A DNA stretch of 64,000 bases from CAYVQZ01 sp964453435 (GTDB taxonomy: Bacteria > Abyssobacteria > SURF-5): contig CAYVQZ010000014.1 of assembly GCA_964453435.1 (NCBI GenBank), positions 14,116 to 78,115 of the forward strand, given 5' to 3'. Positions 52,102 to 60,912 of this stretch are shown one piece after another (the stretch's first letter is position 1; each line of letters begins with the position of its first letter). The notes beneath the pieces were generated by a model that saw only the letters and a list, made by a program, of their open reading frames with translations, had not been told where the DNA came from and searched no databases. Position numbers and translations under genes: made by a program.

Positions 52102-53526
52102 TTAATATTCATCGGCGGAAGCCAAGGAGGTCCATCCGCCGCCCAGCGCCTTGTATAGTCGTATGAGATTCGACGTCACTTCGGCTTCGCTCACAACCAA
52201 TTGGCTCTCGAATGACAACTGAGCGCGCTGGGCGTCCAGCACAACCTGAAAATCTATCAAGCCCGAAGAATATTGGCTTTCGGCAAGGTCGGCGGCCCGC
52301 TGCGCGGCTTGCGACGCTTCGATGAGGGCCTGGCGGCGACCCTGTTCTTCGGCGTATGCGACGATTGCATTTTCGACCTCCTCGAAAGCCGCGAGAATCG
52401 CTGCTTCATAGAAGGCTAATGCCTGCTCCTGGAGTGCGTTCTGGACTGCGATATTCTGCCGTATTCGGCCTGCATTGAAGACGGGCCAGGAGAAGCTGGG
52501 TCCGTACTGGTAGGCGCGACTGCCGGACCGAAACAGGTCGTCGAGGGAAAGAGACTCGAGCCCGATTGAGCCGAACAATTGAAATCGCGGATACAGCTCC
52601 GCCGTAGCGACACCGATTCGCGCGGTTTGCGCTGCCAGTTGTCGCTCGGCGCGTCGGACATCGGGCCTCCTTCGCAAGGCATCTGCAGGCACACCAACGG
52701 CTATTTCAAGGGGCGTTACCGGAATAGGCTCCCGTGTCGACAACGCGGCGTCCAGAGCTCCCGGCCTCTCACCAAGCAATACGGCAAGCCGATTCTTGGC
52801 TTGTTCCAGACCCGTTTGCAGCGTCGGTATCTGGGCACGCGTGCTTTCAAGGTTATACCTGGCCTGTTCCACATCGAGCTGGCTTGTCAGCCCGGCCTCG
52901 AACCGCGCCAGCACGAGGTCGTATGTTTCCTCCTGTGTCTTTAAGTTCGCCTCCGTCACGGAGAGTTCAGCCTGGAACGAACGCGCCTCGACGTAGTTCA
53001 GCGCCACCTCGGCAAGCAATGTCACAAGCACATCGTTCAAGTCTTCCTGACTCGCCTCCAAGTCCGCACCGAATGCCTCGACGGAGCGCCGGATGCCGCC
53101 AAACACATCGAGTTCCCAGCCGGCGTCAAATCCTGCATTGTAGAAGTCGCTCTTGGCGCCGGGGCCGGTGTTTTCGCTGCTCCGAGTCCATCTCCGAGAG
53201 CCGGTGGCGTCAACAGTCGGAAAGAGGCCAGCCTTGCTGATGCCCCGGCGCGCCCGAGCCTCGCGAACGCGCCAGACCGCCTGCCGGACGTCCAAGTTGC
53301 CTTCGACCGCTCGTTCTATCAGGTTTGTCAAGACGAGATCGTTCAATGTTGACCACCAACTGGCCAGCTCCTGAGTGTCGGGGCGCTTGGAACTCAGCCC
53401 CCGTTCCAACTCAGCGCTCCATTGTATCGGGGCCGGTATCTCGGGAGGGACATAGTCGGGTCCGATGGCGCATCCCGCAAGTATTGACAACAAGGGAGCA
53501 ATCACGGCTGTTTTCACGAGGCGCAT
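52102..53526 (-). CDS. TolC-family outer-membrane lipoprotein (NodT type)
   Basis: Outer-membrane channel of the tripartite exporter. Lipobox LAGC puts the lipidated cysteine at residue 19. NodT marks: CAIGPDYVPPEIPAP, ASWWSTLNDLVLTNLIERA, GWELDVFGGIRRSVEA, and VPADALRRRPDVRRAERQLAAQTARIGVATAELYP. The four-gene order tolC-macA-macB(ATPase)-permease is complete. I start at the ATG at 53526; the upstream frame to 53646 lacks a signal peptide. Confidence 0.93.
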   Translation of the reverse strand: MRLVKTAVIAPLLSILAGCAIGPDYVPPEIPAPIQWSAELERGLSSKRPDTQELASWWSTLNDLVLTNLIERAVEGNLDVRQAVWRVREARARRGISKAGLFPTVDATGSRRWTRSSENTGPGAKSDFYNAGFDAGWELDVFGGIRRSVEAFGADLEASQEDLNDVLVTLLAEVALNYVEARSFQAELSVTEANLKTQEETYDLVLARFEAGLTSQLDVEQARYNLESTRAQIPTLQTGLEQAKNRLAVLLGERPGALDAALSTREPIPVTPLEIAVGVPADALRRRPDVRRAERQLAAQTARIGVATAELYPRFQLFGSIGLESLSLDDLFRSGSRAYQYGPSFSWPVFNAGRIRQNIAVQNALQEQALAFYEAAILAAFEEVENAIVAYAEEQGRRQALIEASQAAQRAADLAESQYSSGLIDFQVVLDAQRAQLSFESQLVVSEAEVTSNLIRLYKALGGGWTSLASADEY

Positions 53527-54090
53527 TGACAAACGACTTTGGCGGATTCCCGACAACGGCTTGGCGCCAAAAACAGTGCGTACAAGATGAAGTTTGGACC
53601 TGATGCGGGACAGAAAGACTGAGTTACCAGGTATCTGAACAAACATTATCGATATGTCCCATTCGAAAACGCGAAAGCTTCCCTCGACCCAGCCGTCCGA
53701 GATCGGCTTTGACGCCCGCGAGGACAGTGATCTTGACGATGTAAGATGTTGGAACGAATTCGTATCTGCGCAATAATTTCAAACCTCTTTGAAGCACGAT
53801 TATCCGCGACGCTCAATCCGACAAATTGGCCGTGTGTTCCTCGTTTCTTCTTAGACCAATTATACCCCATTATGGTTAAATCTGCTTATCGGGATCGCAC
53901 GAAATGGCTGGCGGCGAAATGTGGCGGAAACAGGGAAGACAAAGTCTCTATTGCAGGGAAAAAACCAGCTTTTAAATTCATAATATGTTTCGTCCGCAAA
54001 ACGCCGGCGCGACCGCTGTTCGCGGGCTTCTCGGCAACCGGAAGCGCGCGGGCAACAGTTGTTCCTTTTCCGGAAAAGTTCTCGGTCGGG
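53527..54090. other. 564-base gene-free stretch upstream of the exporter operon
   Basis: No credible coding region on either strand. A TATAAT occurs on the minus strand at 53864-53859 without a good -35; it could start the exporter transcript, leaving a leader of about 330 bases. Otherwise I see nothing distinct. Confidence 0.4.
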
Positions 54091-56028
54091 TCATATACTC
54101 CAAGCTGCTCGCGCGCCTTCTTCAGTGGCTTCTATTATGCGGCGCGGTTCAACAGCGTCTCCGACCACGACGTGGAGAAGATTCTTGTTTTCCAGTGTTT
54201 TCTGCAAGCTATTCACAGGTTTCGTTCCGACCGCGATGACCACCTGCTCGGCGGGCAGAATCTCCTCTCCTCGTTCGTCGCTCACAACGACAACCGAATC
54301 TTTTCGAATTTCCTGAACTTTCGTACCCAAGAGCAGGCGGCCTCCGCCATCCCGCAGCCGTTTGTGGAGCATGTAGCCGTGGGAGGCAAATTTCTTGACG
54401 GGAGACCGCGGCAAGAGTTCGACTACCGTGACCTTGCTTCCCCTGCCGACAAGAAAATCAGCCGTCTCCATCCCAATCATTCCGCCACCGACAACGACAA
54501 CAGTGTCTCGCGGAGGGACCTCACTCGCGAGAATCTCAAATGCGCTGCACACAACGGGGAGGTCGATGCCGGGAATGGAAGGGATGATTCTCTCGGCGCC
54601 GCTGGCCAGGATGGCGACGTCAGGCTGTTCCTGTTCGAGCAAGCCTTCGGTAAACGGCGTACTGGTACGGATATCAACGCCCTTCTCTTCGACCTGTGAG
54701 ATGAGCCATCGAATCCAATCGTCATACACCTGTTTGTATGGCGCCTTGCTGGCGTAGAATATCTGACCGCCTCCTCTCCCGTGCTTTTCGAAAACCGTCA
54801 CCTTGTGGCCGAGCCTGGCGGCCTCATAGGCGGCGGTCAAGCCCGCCGGCCCCGCCCCGACGACCCAAACCGTGCGGGCAACGGGCGCCGGCTCTCGCGG
54901 ATAGTTCAGTTCCTGGCCGGTCTCGGGATTGATTGCGCACCGGATGGAAGAGCCGGGTTCAAGCATGAGCCGCTCGATGCAGCCCTGGTTGCAGCCTATG
55001 CATGTTCGTATCTCTTTCGTTCGCCCTTCACTGGCTTTGAGCAGGTAGTCGGGGTCGGCAAGTTGTTGACGTCCGAACGCGACCATGTCGGCATCGCCCC
55101 GGGCAATCACCTCATCGGCGAGCGCCGGGTCGGTAAAGCGCCCGACCGCAATGACCGGCACATCAACCGCCTCCTTCACTTTTCTGGCGCGCCATGCGTT
55201 GAATCCGGGCTCGTACTCGGGCGGCGCGCTGGTGATGCCGGCCGGGGTCCCATGGGTTCCGAGTGATGCGTGAATAATGTCGGCTCCGGCGGCAACGAGT
55301 TGGGGTAGAATCGACCGGATGTCATCCACGCTGTAGCCGCCCTTGATACACTCCTCCGCGGATATGCGGAGGGAGACAGGAAAATCGCCGCCCACATTCG
55401 CGCGAACGGCCCGGAGAACCTCGATGACGAACCTCGCGCGGTTGGCAAGCGAACCGCCATATTCGTCGTTCCGCTGGTTCGAGAGTTCGGAGAGGAATTG
55501 CGTCAACAAATAGCCGTGTGCGCCGTGGACCTCGACGGCGTCGAACCCCGCCTCGCATGCCCGGCGGGCGGCTCGCCCGAACGCCTGCACGATCTCATGG
55601 ATTTCCTCGACGGTCATCTCTCGGGGAGCCTGGCGGTAGACGACGCTGGGGATAGCCGAAGGACCGATGGCTTCTCCCTGCATAAGCATGAAGAGGCTTT
55701 CGCGGCCCGCATGGTGGAGCTGCATGGCCGCCTTTCCCCCGGCCTCGTGGACGGCGCCGGCGTACTGTATCAGCCCCGGAATGAACCGGTCGTCATATGC
55801 CCCAAGATGATTCGGGCTTACCAATCCACTTGGATGCACGGCGGTGATTTCCGATATGACCAGACCGACCCCGCTTCTCGCCTGGCGACGTATGTATGCG
55901 AGCAAGGCATCGCTGACCGTGCCATCATCGTTGCCGAGGTTTGTCCCCATCGGAGGCATCACGGCCCGATTGCCGAATTCCACATTCCTGATTTTTATGG
56001 GTGATAAGAGGCGCTCCAGATTGCTCAA
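54091..56028 (-). CDS. Old-yellow-enzyme/FadH-type NAD(P)H:flavin oxidoreductase
   Basis: About 645 residues. N-terminal FMN TIM barrel (about 1-345): MPPMGTNLGND, EITAVHPSG, VEVHGAHGYLLTQFLS and VGRFTDP. A [4Fe-4S] cluster is held by CIGCNQGCIERL plus the later IRCAINP. Two Rossmann parts bind FAD (VVGAGPAGLTAAYEAARLGH) and NAD(P) (VVVVGGGMIGMETADFL). This is the 2,4-dienoyl-CoA reductase/trimethylamine dehydrogenase architecture, which reduces enoyl-type double bonds. I propose a TTG start at 56028 because AAGGAG lies seven bases before it. It is the last gene of the TetR cluster. Confidence 0.9.
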   Translation of the reverse strand: MSNLERLLSPIKIRNVEFGNRAVMPPMGTNLGNDDGTVSDALLAYIRRQARSGVGLVISEITAVHPSGLVSPNHLGAYDDRFIPGLIQYAGAVHEAGGKAAMQLHHAGRESLFMLMQGEAIGPSAIPSVVYRQAPREMTVEEIHEIVQAFGRAARRACEAGFDAVEVHGAHGYLLTQFLSELSNQRNDEYGGSLANRARFVIEVLRAVRANVGGDFPVSLRISAEECIKGGYSVDDIRSILPQLVAAGADIIHASLGTHGTPAGITSAPPEYEPGFNAWRARKVKEAVDVPVIAVGRFTDPALADEVIARGDADMVAFGRQQLADPDYLLKASEGRTKEIRTCIGCNQGCIERLMLEPGSSIRCAINPETGQELNYPREPAPVARTVWVVGAGPAGLTAAYEAARLGHKVTVFEKHGRGGGQIFYASKAPYKQVYDDWIRWLISQVEEKGVDIRTSTPFTEGLLEQEQPDVAILASGAERIIPSIPGIDLPVVCSAFEILASEVPPRDTVVVVGGGMIGMETADFLVGRGSKVTVVELLPRSPVKKFASHGYMLHKRLRDGGGRLLLGTKVQEIRKDSVVVVSDERGEEILPAEQVVIAVGTKPVNSLQKTLENKNLLHVVVGDAVEPRRIIEATEEGARAAWSI

Positions 56029-56082
56029 TTCCCTGCTCCTTGATAATTTTTCAGCACGTGATGAAATGGACAATTCCTGCCA

Positions 56083-57488
56083 TTAGGTCTTCTCGAGGAT
56101 ATGGATGGTCATGGCGGCTTCGCCATTGCCGAGGGTGCCGCCGCCGTTTTCGGCCATCGCGATGCGCGGGTCGTTCACCTGCCGCTTTCCCGCCTCACCG
56201 CGAAGCTGGGTCACGAGTTCGTGAATCTGCGCCAATCCGGAAGCGCCAATCGGGTGGCCGCGCGAGATAAGTCCGCCGCTGGGATTCACCGGTATTTTCC
56301 CGTCCAAGGCGGTCGCGCCGCTCTCGGCGAAAACGCCGCCTTCGCCCTCCGGGCAGAAACCCAGGGCCTCCATCTGGTGGATTTCGCCGAATGCGGTGGC
56401 GTCGTGCACTTCCATCACGTCGATGTCTTCCGGTCCCAGGCCCGACATCTCATAGGCGACCGCAGCCGCCCGCTGGCTGATGTCGTTCTCGCCGGTTCGG
56501 CTGCCCGACTTGAGGACGGATGCCCTTATCTTGACAGCGCGATTCGAGGGATGCTTCTTCAGGAACCGCTCACTGCATATGATGGCGGCCGCGGAGCCGT
56601 CCCCGATGGGGGCGCACATGGCCCTTGTGAGAGGGTACGCCACCTCCCGGTCTGCGAGCACCTGCTCGACCGTCTGCGGGAACGTGTATTGCGCCAGCGG
56701 GTTGAGGGTCGAATTGTTGTGGGCCTTGGCGGCTATGACNNNNNNNNNNNNNNNNNNNNNNNNNNNNNNNNNNNNNNNNNNNNNNNNNNNNNNNNNNNNN
56801 NNNNNNNNNNNNNNNNNNNNNNNNNNNNNNNNNNNNNNNTGTATTGCGCCAGCGGGTTGAGGGTCGAATTGTTGTGGGCCTTGGCGGCTATGACGGCCAA
56901 CTGACGCTGGGTCGAACCGTATTTGTTCATGTGGTTGCGAGCTCCCATCGCGTAGAAATCCATGAAAACGGAGTGTCCGCCGGCTTTTTCCGGCTTGACT
57001 TCGGCGCCTTTCTCCTTTGCTTCTTGCTCTTTTCTTCTTTGCTCTTCTTCCGCAAATTCCGCCATCCGTTTCATCATTTCCTCGACATCGGTCCCGGCCA
57101 TGAAACCGCGCATAACTTTGACGCGGTCCTCATCGTAAAGCTTCTCCGTTCCGATGGCGAGGACACAGTCGAACAGGCCGGCCTTGATGGAAGTCCACGC
57201 CCCGTGGAGCGCGGTGCTTCCGCTGGCGCACGCGTTTTCGACGTTGGTAATGGGAATCTTATCGAGACCGTTTGCGGTGAGCGCCACCTGTCCGCGAATC
57301 GAATGTTGGAACGTGTACATTCCCCAGCCGGTGTTCGAAAACCACGCGGCTTCGATATCGTCACGGCTCAGCCCGCAGTCCTTGAGAACAAGTTCGAGCG
57401 CCTCTCCCGTCATTTGTTTGATACTTTTGTCAAGGTATTTCCCGAACTTTATCATCCCGACTCCGATGATATAGACGTCGTCTCCCAT
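56083..57488 (-). CDS. Thiolase family protein (lipid-transfer/SCP-x type), interrupted by assembly gap
   Basis: Splits or forms beta-ketoacyl-CoA. The N-terminal half has the nucleophile C87 in NVENACASGSTALH; the C-terminal half has CAPIGDGSAAAIICS, MEVHDATAFGEI and GGLISRGHPIGASG, the His and second catalytic region. The 100-N gap (56740-56839) splits the frame, but both flanks carry the same 55 bases; removing one copy plus the Ns (155 bases) gives one 416-codon frame of normal size. An Ala/Glu/Lys-rich insertion (EEEQRRKEQEAKEKG) lies near residue 150. Start ATG at 57488 follows GAGGGAG. It precedes the FadH-like gene. Confidence 0.88.
56740..56839. other. Assembly gap (100 N) with duplicated 55-bp flanks
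   Basis: Exactly 100 Ns. The 55 bases before the gap (56685-56739) are identical to the 55 after it (56840-56894), so two contigs that overlap were joined with a default gap. Confidence 0.97.
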
Positions 57489-57595
57489 CTTCTCCCTCTC
57501 TTTCCCCTTTCCATGATTCGCAATATTCGTCCTTTCCATTCTATCAAACCGTGGAGGTAAATATCTTTTTGGTCGGGTGTCACTCCGGGACGGAG

Positions 57596-58714
57596 TCACA
57601 GCTTTTGGAGCGCAAGTTCGATCTCTTCCTTAACAAGACCGTTTTCTTTGGATAATTGAGCCTCCAACGCGGCTCGCGCGCGGGGTCCGCCCAGCCTGCC
57701 CAGCGACCAGGCGCACATGCCGCGCACCGTTTCATCCGGGTTCTCGGAAAGGGCTTGAACCAAAATCGGAACATGGCTGTCGTCGCCCATGTTTCCGAGC
57801 GCGCGTGCGGCATTCATCTTCCACTTTGCGATGTTCTCTTTCGGAATATAGAACGTGAGCGGCCACACCTTGTTTTCATAATGCTCTGGGGACATCGTAA
57901 GCAGAACATCCGGCTGAAAGTCTCCCGCTCTCTGTTTAAGCGAAGGGTTTTCCGGAAGTTCCTGGTTCATCCACGGCTGGTTGCGGGGACAAACCTCCTG
58001 GCACCGGTCGCAACCATAAACCCAGACGCCCATCGGTTCCCTCAGCTCGAGGGCAGTGATTCCGGGCGCAAAATAGGTGTTGAACGCGATACATTTCACC
58101 GGGTTCATTTTCTTTGGTTTGTACAGAGCGCCGGTCGGGCAGGCTGCGATACAGGCGTTCTTGCACCAATCGGGACATCCGAGCTCCACCGAAGGCTCGT
58201 CCGGCTCGATTTCCGCATCCAGCAGTATGGGGATACTGACCAGCCACGAAGCGCCGAGCATGGATTTTCTGGCGTAGGCGAAACAGTTTTTTCCATATGT
58301 CACAAGGCCGGCCCTTGCCGCCGACATGCGCGCCGGAATCTCTTCGCCCAGGTAGAACCGAATTCCTTCTTCGCCGAGGAAACCGAGAAAACTCGTTATA
58401 TTTACGAACCAGTCTTTCATCTCCTGCCGGTCGTCCACCTGGTATACACGGCCGATTTTTCCGATAAGTACAGGCGGAAACCTCCTCTTATGATAGTTGA
58501 GGATAAGCACCAGCAGAGATTTGGCCCACGGATGGCCCTTGGAAAGAGACGCGCCCGCTTTCAGGTCCACGCCGGCGTCCAACACCCATTGATACATATC
58601 CTGGCGGGATTCAATCTCCTGAAGATACAAATCCAGAGGCTCGGCAGTCGTAAACCCCGCATCTTCAAAGCCCAGTTCGAGGGCCTTCGCAACCAGACGC
58701 TTCTTAAGACTCAT
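57596..58714 (-). CDS. QueG-like iron-sulfur protein with C-terminal HEAT repeats
   Basis: About 372 residues. The fold follows epoxyqueuosine reductase: an N-terminal domain, AGLVTYGKNCFAY, then two [4Fe-4S] motifs, then HEAT-type repeats (AARALGNMGDDSHVPILVQAL). The first cluster motif is CPDWCKNACIAACPTGAL, with C-x3-C-x3-C-x3-CP spacing instead of the QueG C-x2-C-x2-C-x3-CP. The second is CDRCQEVCPRNQP. The GWxGKN loop of true QueG is replaced by VTYGKN. So it is a relative of QueG and reductive dehalogenases, and tRNA queuosine synthesis is doubtful. Start ATG at 58714 has AAAGGAG eight bases upstream. Confidence 0.82.
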   Translation of the reverse strand: MSLKKRLVAKALELGFEDAGFTTAEPLDLYLQEIESRQDMYQWVLDAGVDLKAGASLSKGHPWAKSLLVLILNYHKRRFPPVLIGKIGRVYQVDDRQEMKDWFVNITSFLGFLGEEGIRFYLGEEIPARMSAARAGLVTYGKNCFAYARKSMLGASWLVSIPILLDAEIEPDEPSVELGCPDWCKNACIAACPTGALYKPKKMNPVKCIAFNTYFAPGITALELREPMGVWVYGCDRCQEVCPRNQPWMNQELPENPSLKQRAGDFQPDVLLTMSPEHYENKVWPLTFYIPKENIAKWKMNAARALGNMGDDSHVPILVQALSENPDETVRGMCAWSLGRLGGPRARAALEAQLSKENGLVKEEIELALQKL

Positions 58715-58746
58715 TTCAATACTCCTTTGATTTGTCCGAGCTGTCA

Positions 58747-59640
58747 TCAAGAAACCATCTCTTCGATGATGTCCTTCACAGGCTTGATCTCCTTAATCAA
58801 GGCGCTCACCTGGCCCGCGCCGGCTGGAAACAAGTCGAAATCACCCGTCCTCCAGGCCTCGCCGGCGTTCATTATGCTGTACTCTTGGGCAAGGTCGGCG
58901 CCGGAGGCCATGAGTTCACCCAGCTTGGCATTAATTATGGTCCTCATGGCCATTCGGCCCATCGGCAGCAGGGTTGTGCCCGCGTCGCCGCAGCCGATGA
59001 TGGCCTCTTTCCATGCCCGGGAACCAGGGCTTTCTTCAGAGACCAGAAAGGCAGTGCCTATCTGCACGCCTTGAGCGCCGAGAGCAAGTGCGGCCCGATA
59101 CCCGCGGCGGTCAGCGATTCCGCCGGCAGCCACAACAGGCGCATCGACCATGTCGCAAACCAGTGGGATAAGAATGAAGTTTGTTGATTCCGGACCGGTG
59201 GTGCGCAAGCCGCCCGATTCCGCGCCGGAAACGATGACCGCATCCGCACCGGCATCGGCTGCCTTGACAGCCAACGACGCGGCCAGCGTCACGTGAAGCC
59301 CTCTCAAGCCCAGTTCCTTGATTTTTGGATAGATTTTTTTGGGGGACCCGGCCGATGTGGTTACTGTCTTGACGCCCCCATCGGCCAGCGCCTCGAGGAT
59401 GGCCTCGTTGTTCGGGTTCATGGCAATCATAAGGTTGGCCCCGAAGGGTTTGTCGGTACGTTCCCTGACCTCGGCTATCATCTGCCTGACCTTGTCCGGG
59501 TCGGAAACAAAGCCCAAGGCCAGCATGCCGAATGCGCCAGCCTCGGAGACGGCGGCCACCATTTTCGGGTCGTTCAACTCGCCGATGGGTCCCTGAATGA
59601 TCGGGTATTTGCTGCCGAGAATATCCAACACTTGAGTCAT
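58747..59640 (-). CDS. Nitronate monooxygenase/FabK-like flavoprotein
   Basis: About 297 residues with an FMN TIM barrel. Marks: YPIIQGPIGELNDPKMVAAVSEAGAFG, KPFGANLMIAMNP, DAVIVSGAESGGLRT, PVVAAGGIADRRGYRAALALGAQGVQIGTAFLVSEES. Members are nitronate monooxygenases or enoyl-reductases (FabK); the SGAESGG replaces the usual GxEAGGH, where the His is the FabK/NMO base, so the reaction may differ. Start ATG at 59640 has AGGAGG nine bases upstream. Confidence 0.87.
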   Translation of the reverse strand: MTQVLDILGSKYPIIQGPIGELNDPKMVAAVSEAGAFGMLALGFVSDPDKVRQMIAEVRERTDKPFGANLMIAMNPNNEAILEALADGGVKTVTTSAGSPKKIYPKIKELGLRGLHVTLAASLAVKAADAGADAVIVSGAESGGLRTTGPESTNFILIPLVCDMVDAPVVAAGGIADRRGYRAALALGAQGVQIGTAFLVSEESPGSRAWKEAIIGCGDAGTTLLPMGRMAMRTIINAKLGELMASGADLAQEYSIMNAGEAWRTGDFDLFPAGAGQVSALIKEIKPVKDIIEEMVS

Positions 59641-59729
59641 GGCAATAACCTCCTGAGATAACAGCAAGCCAAGGCGAAAAGCGCCCGGACAGTTCGACAT
59701 TAACTCACAACTGTCGCTGCAATCGGCGG

Positions 59730-60770
59730 CTAAACTTCCTCATAGAGAGCCCGTACTTCGAGGTCCATTGCGGCAACTCGTTTGGCAGCTTCCTCAGGCG
59801 GGAGCGCCTCAACCGAGCCGTCGGGATTTTGAATCGCACACCCGCTTTCGGTGAGCATTCTAAAACGCTTTTTCCGCTCCTCCTTCTCGGGAGCGCACAC
59901 GAGTTGACACATTCCGCAAGTCATGCTGAACCTGCCTTCGATCATCGGGTGAATCCGTGCGCCCTCCATTGCGGGTCTGCGAGTGTGAATATCGAGATGC
60001 TGCATGATGGCCGGCGCAAAATCCTCGTCGTTCACCGGAATCGAGAACCGACCGGGCGACCATGTGGACCACGCGCCGGTCGGGTGAAGTCCCGTGAAAC
60101 CGCCGCAGACAAAACCGCACCGGTTGTACTCGCGCCGCTTCGCGTAGGTGAACTCGACGCCTCCGAGCGTAACTTTTTCCTCTTCCTCCGGGTCCATCAT
60201 GCCCGACAGGCAGGAAGCCATGCAGATGCGGCAGCCATCACAATAGTTTTCCTCGGGGGGAAGCGGGTCGGTCGGTTCCAGCTCAGCCGTTGTGACGACG
60301 CCGCCGAGTATTATCGCCGCGCCCTCCTCTTTCCGGATGGCATTGCCCGAGAGGCTCATATGCGCCACGCCGGAGCGAATCGCGAGGTACCGGAGGGAGA
60401 TGTCGGGCTTCATATCAAAAACACCGCGCGGCGCGTCCTGCCGGTAAACCTGGTTCGACGCCACCGGATAAGAGGGATATCCCTTGTGTTCCAGAAATCT
60501 CGCCAGGTCGAGCGCTATGCCGCTGGCGATTTTGTTGACCTTCGTGTTGTCCTTCTGCTGCGACAGATGGTCCTTCTTCATCAGGTACGGCGGTATAAAA
60601 CTTTGGTCGAGCGGAACGGCAAAACTGATGGCCGACTTGGCGCCCGGCAGAACGTATTCGAGGTCGACCGACTCCGGTCCGCCGGCGAGAGTCTCAGTCG
60701 TTGCGAATCCGACGGCGCACGCTCCCTCCCCCGTCACCCTGTCGACAATAATCTGTTCCAGACTATACAT
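59730..60770 (-). CDS. QueG/reductive-dehalogenase-like 2[4Fe-4S] protein, paralog 1
   Basis: A 346-residue cytosolic protein with no Tat signal. It resembles the catalytic region of the QueG/RdhA superfamily: LPGAKSAISFAVPLDQ, then PDISLRYLAIRSGVAHMSLSGN in place of the AGLGW-GKN loop. Cluster ligands are C177/C180/C183/C187 and C285/C288/C292. A third pair (C218, C222) lies in RCGFVCGGFTGLHPTGAWSTWSPGR, a motif also present in the paralog at 62097. No obvious cobalamin motif can be judged. It sits between a ferredoxin-type protein and a flavoprotein, probably as one redox chain. The reaction is unknown. Confidence 0.78.
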   Translation of the reverse strand: MYSLEQIIVDRVTGEGACAVGFATTETLAGGPESVDLEYVLPGAKSAISFAVPLDQSFIPPYLMKKDHLSQQKDNTKVNKIASGIALDLARFLEHKGYPSYPVASNQVYRQDAPRGVFDMKPDISLRYLAIRSGVAHMSLSGNAIRKEEGAAIILGGVVTTAELEPTDPLPPEENYCDGCRICMASCLSGMMDPEEEEKVTLGGVEFTYAKRREYNRCGFVCGGFTGLHPTGAWSTWSPGRFSIPVNDEDFAPAIMQHLDIHTRRPAMEGARIHPMIEGRFSMTCGMCQLVCAPEKEERKKRFRMLTESGCAIQNPDGSVEALPPEEAAKRVAAMDLEVRALYEEV

Positions 60771-60912
60771 GCCATGCTCTCCTAATCATAGTGTCTGCTT
60801 CAGTTCTTCCGCGCTGTTCTTGCGGCCTGATTGCAAGCGCCTATATTCCTGCATCTTCTCTTCTGCGTCCACGCGCGAATAAATTCAGCCCTGGAGGATA
60901 CGGGAGAAGGCG

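Noticed and set aside
53746..54699. 317-residue plus-strand open frame
   Set aside because: Most of it lies antisense to the FadH-like gene and the translation has no recognisable domain.
56740..56839. Insertion or true gene disruption in the thiolase
   Set aside because: Identical 55-base flanks and restored frame show that it is a scaffolding artefact.
57596..58714. Canonical epoxyqueuosine reductase (queG)
   Set aside because: First cluster motif spacing and the GW-GKN loop differ, and it sits in a catabolic-type cluster, so I call it QueG-like only.
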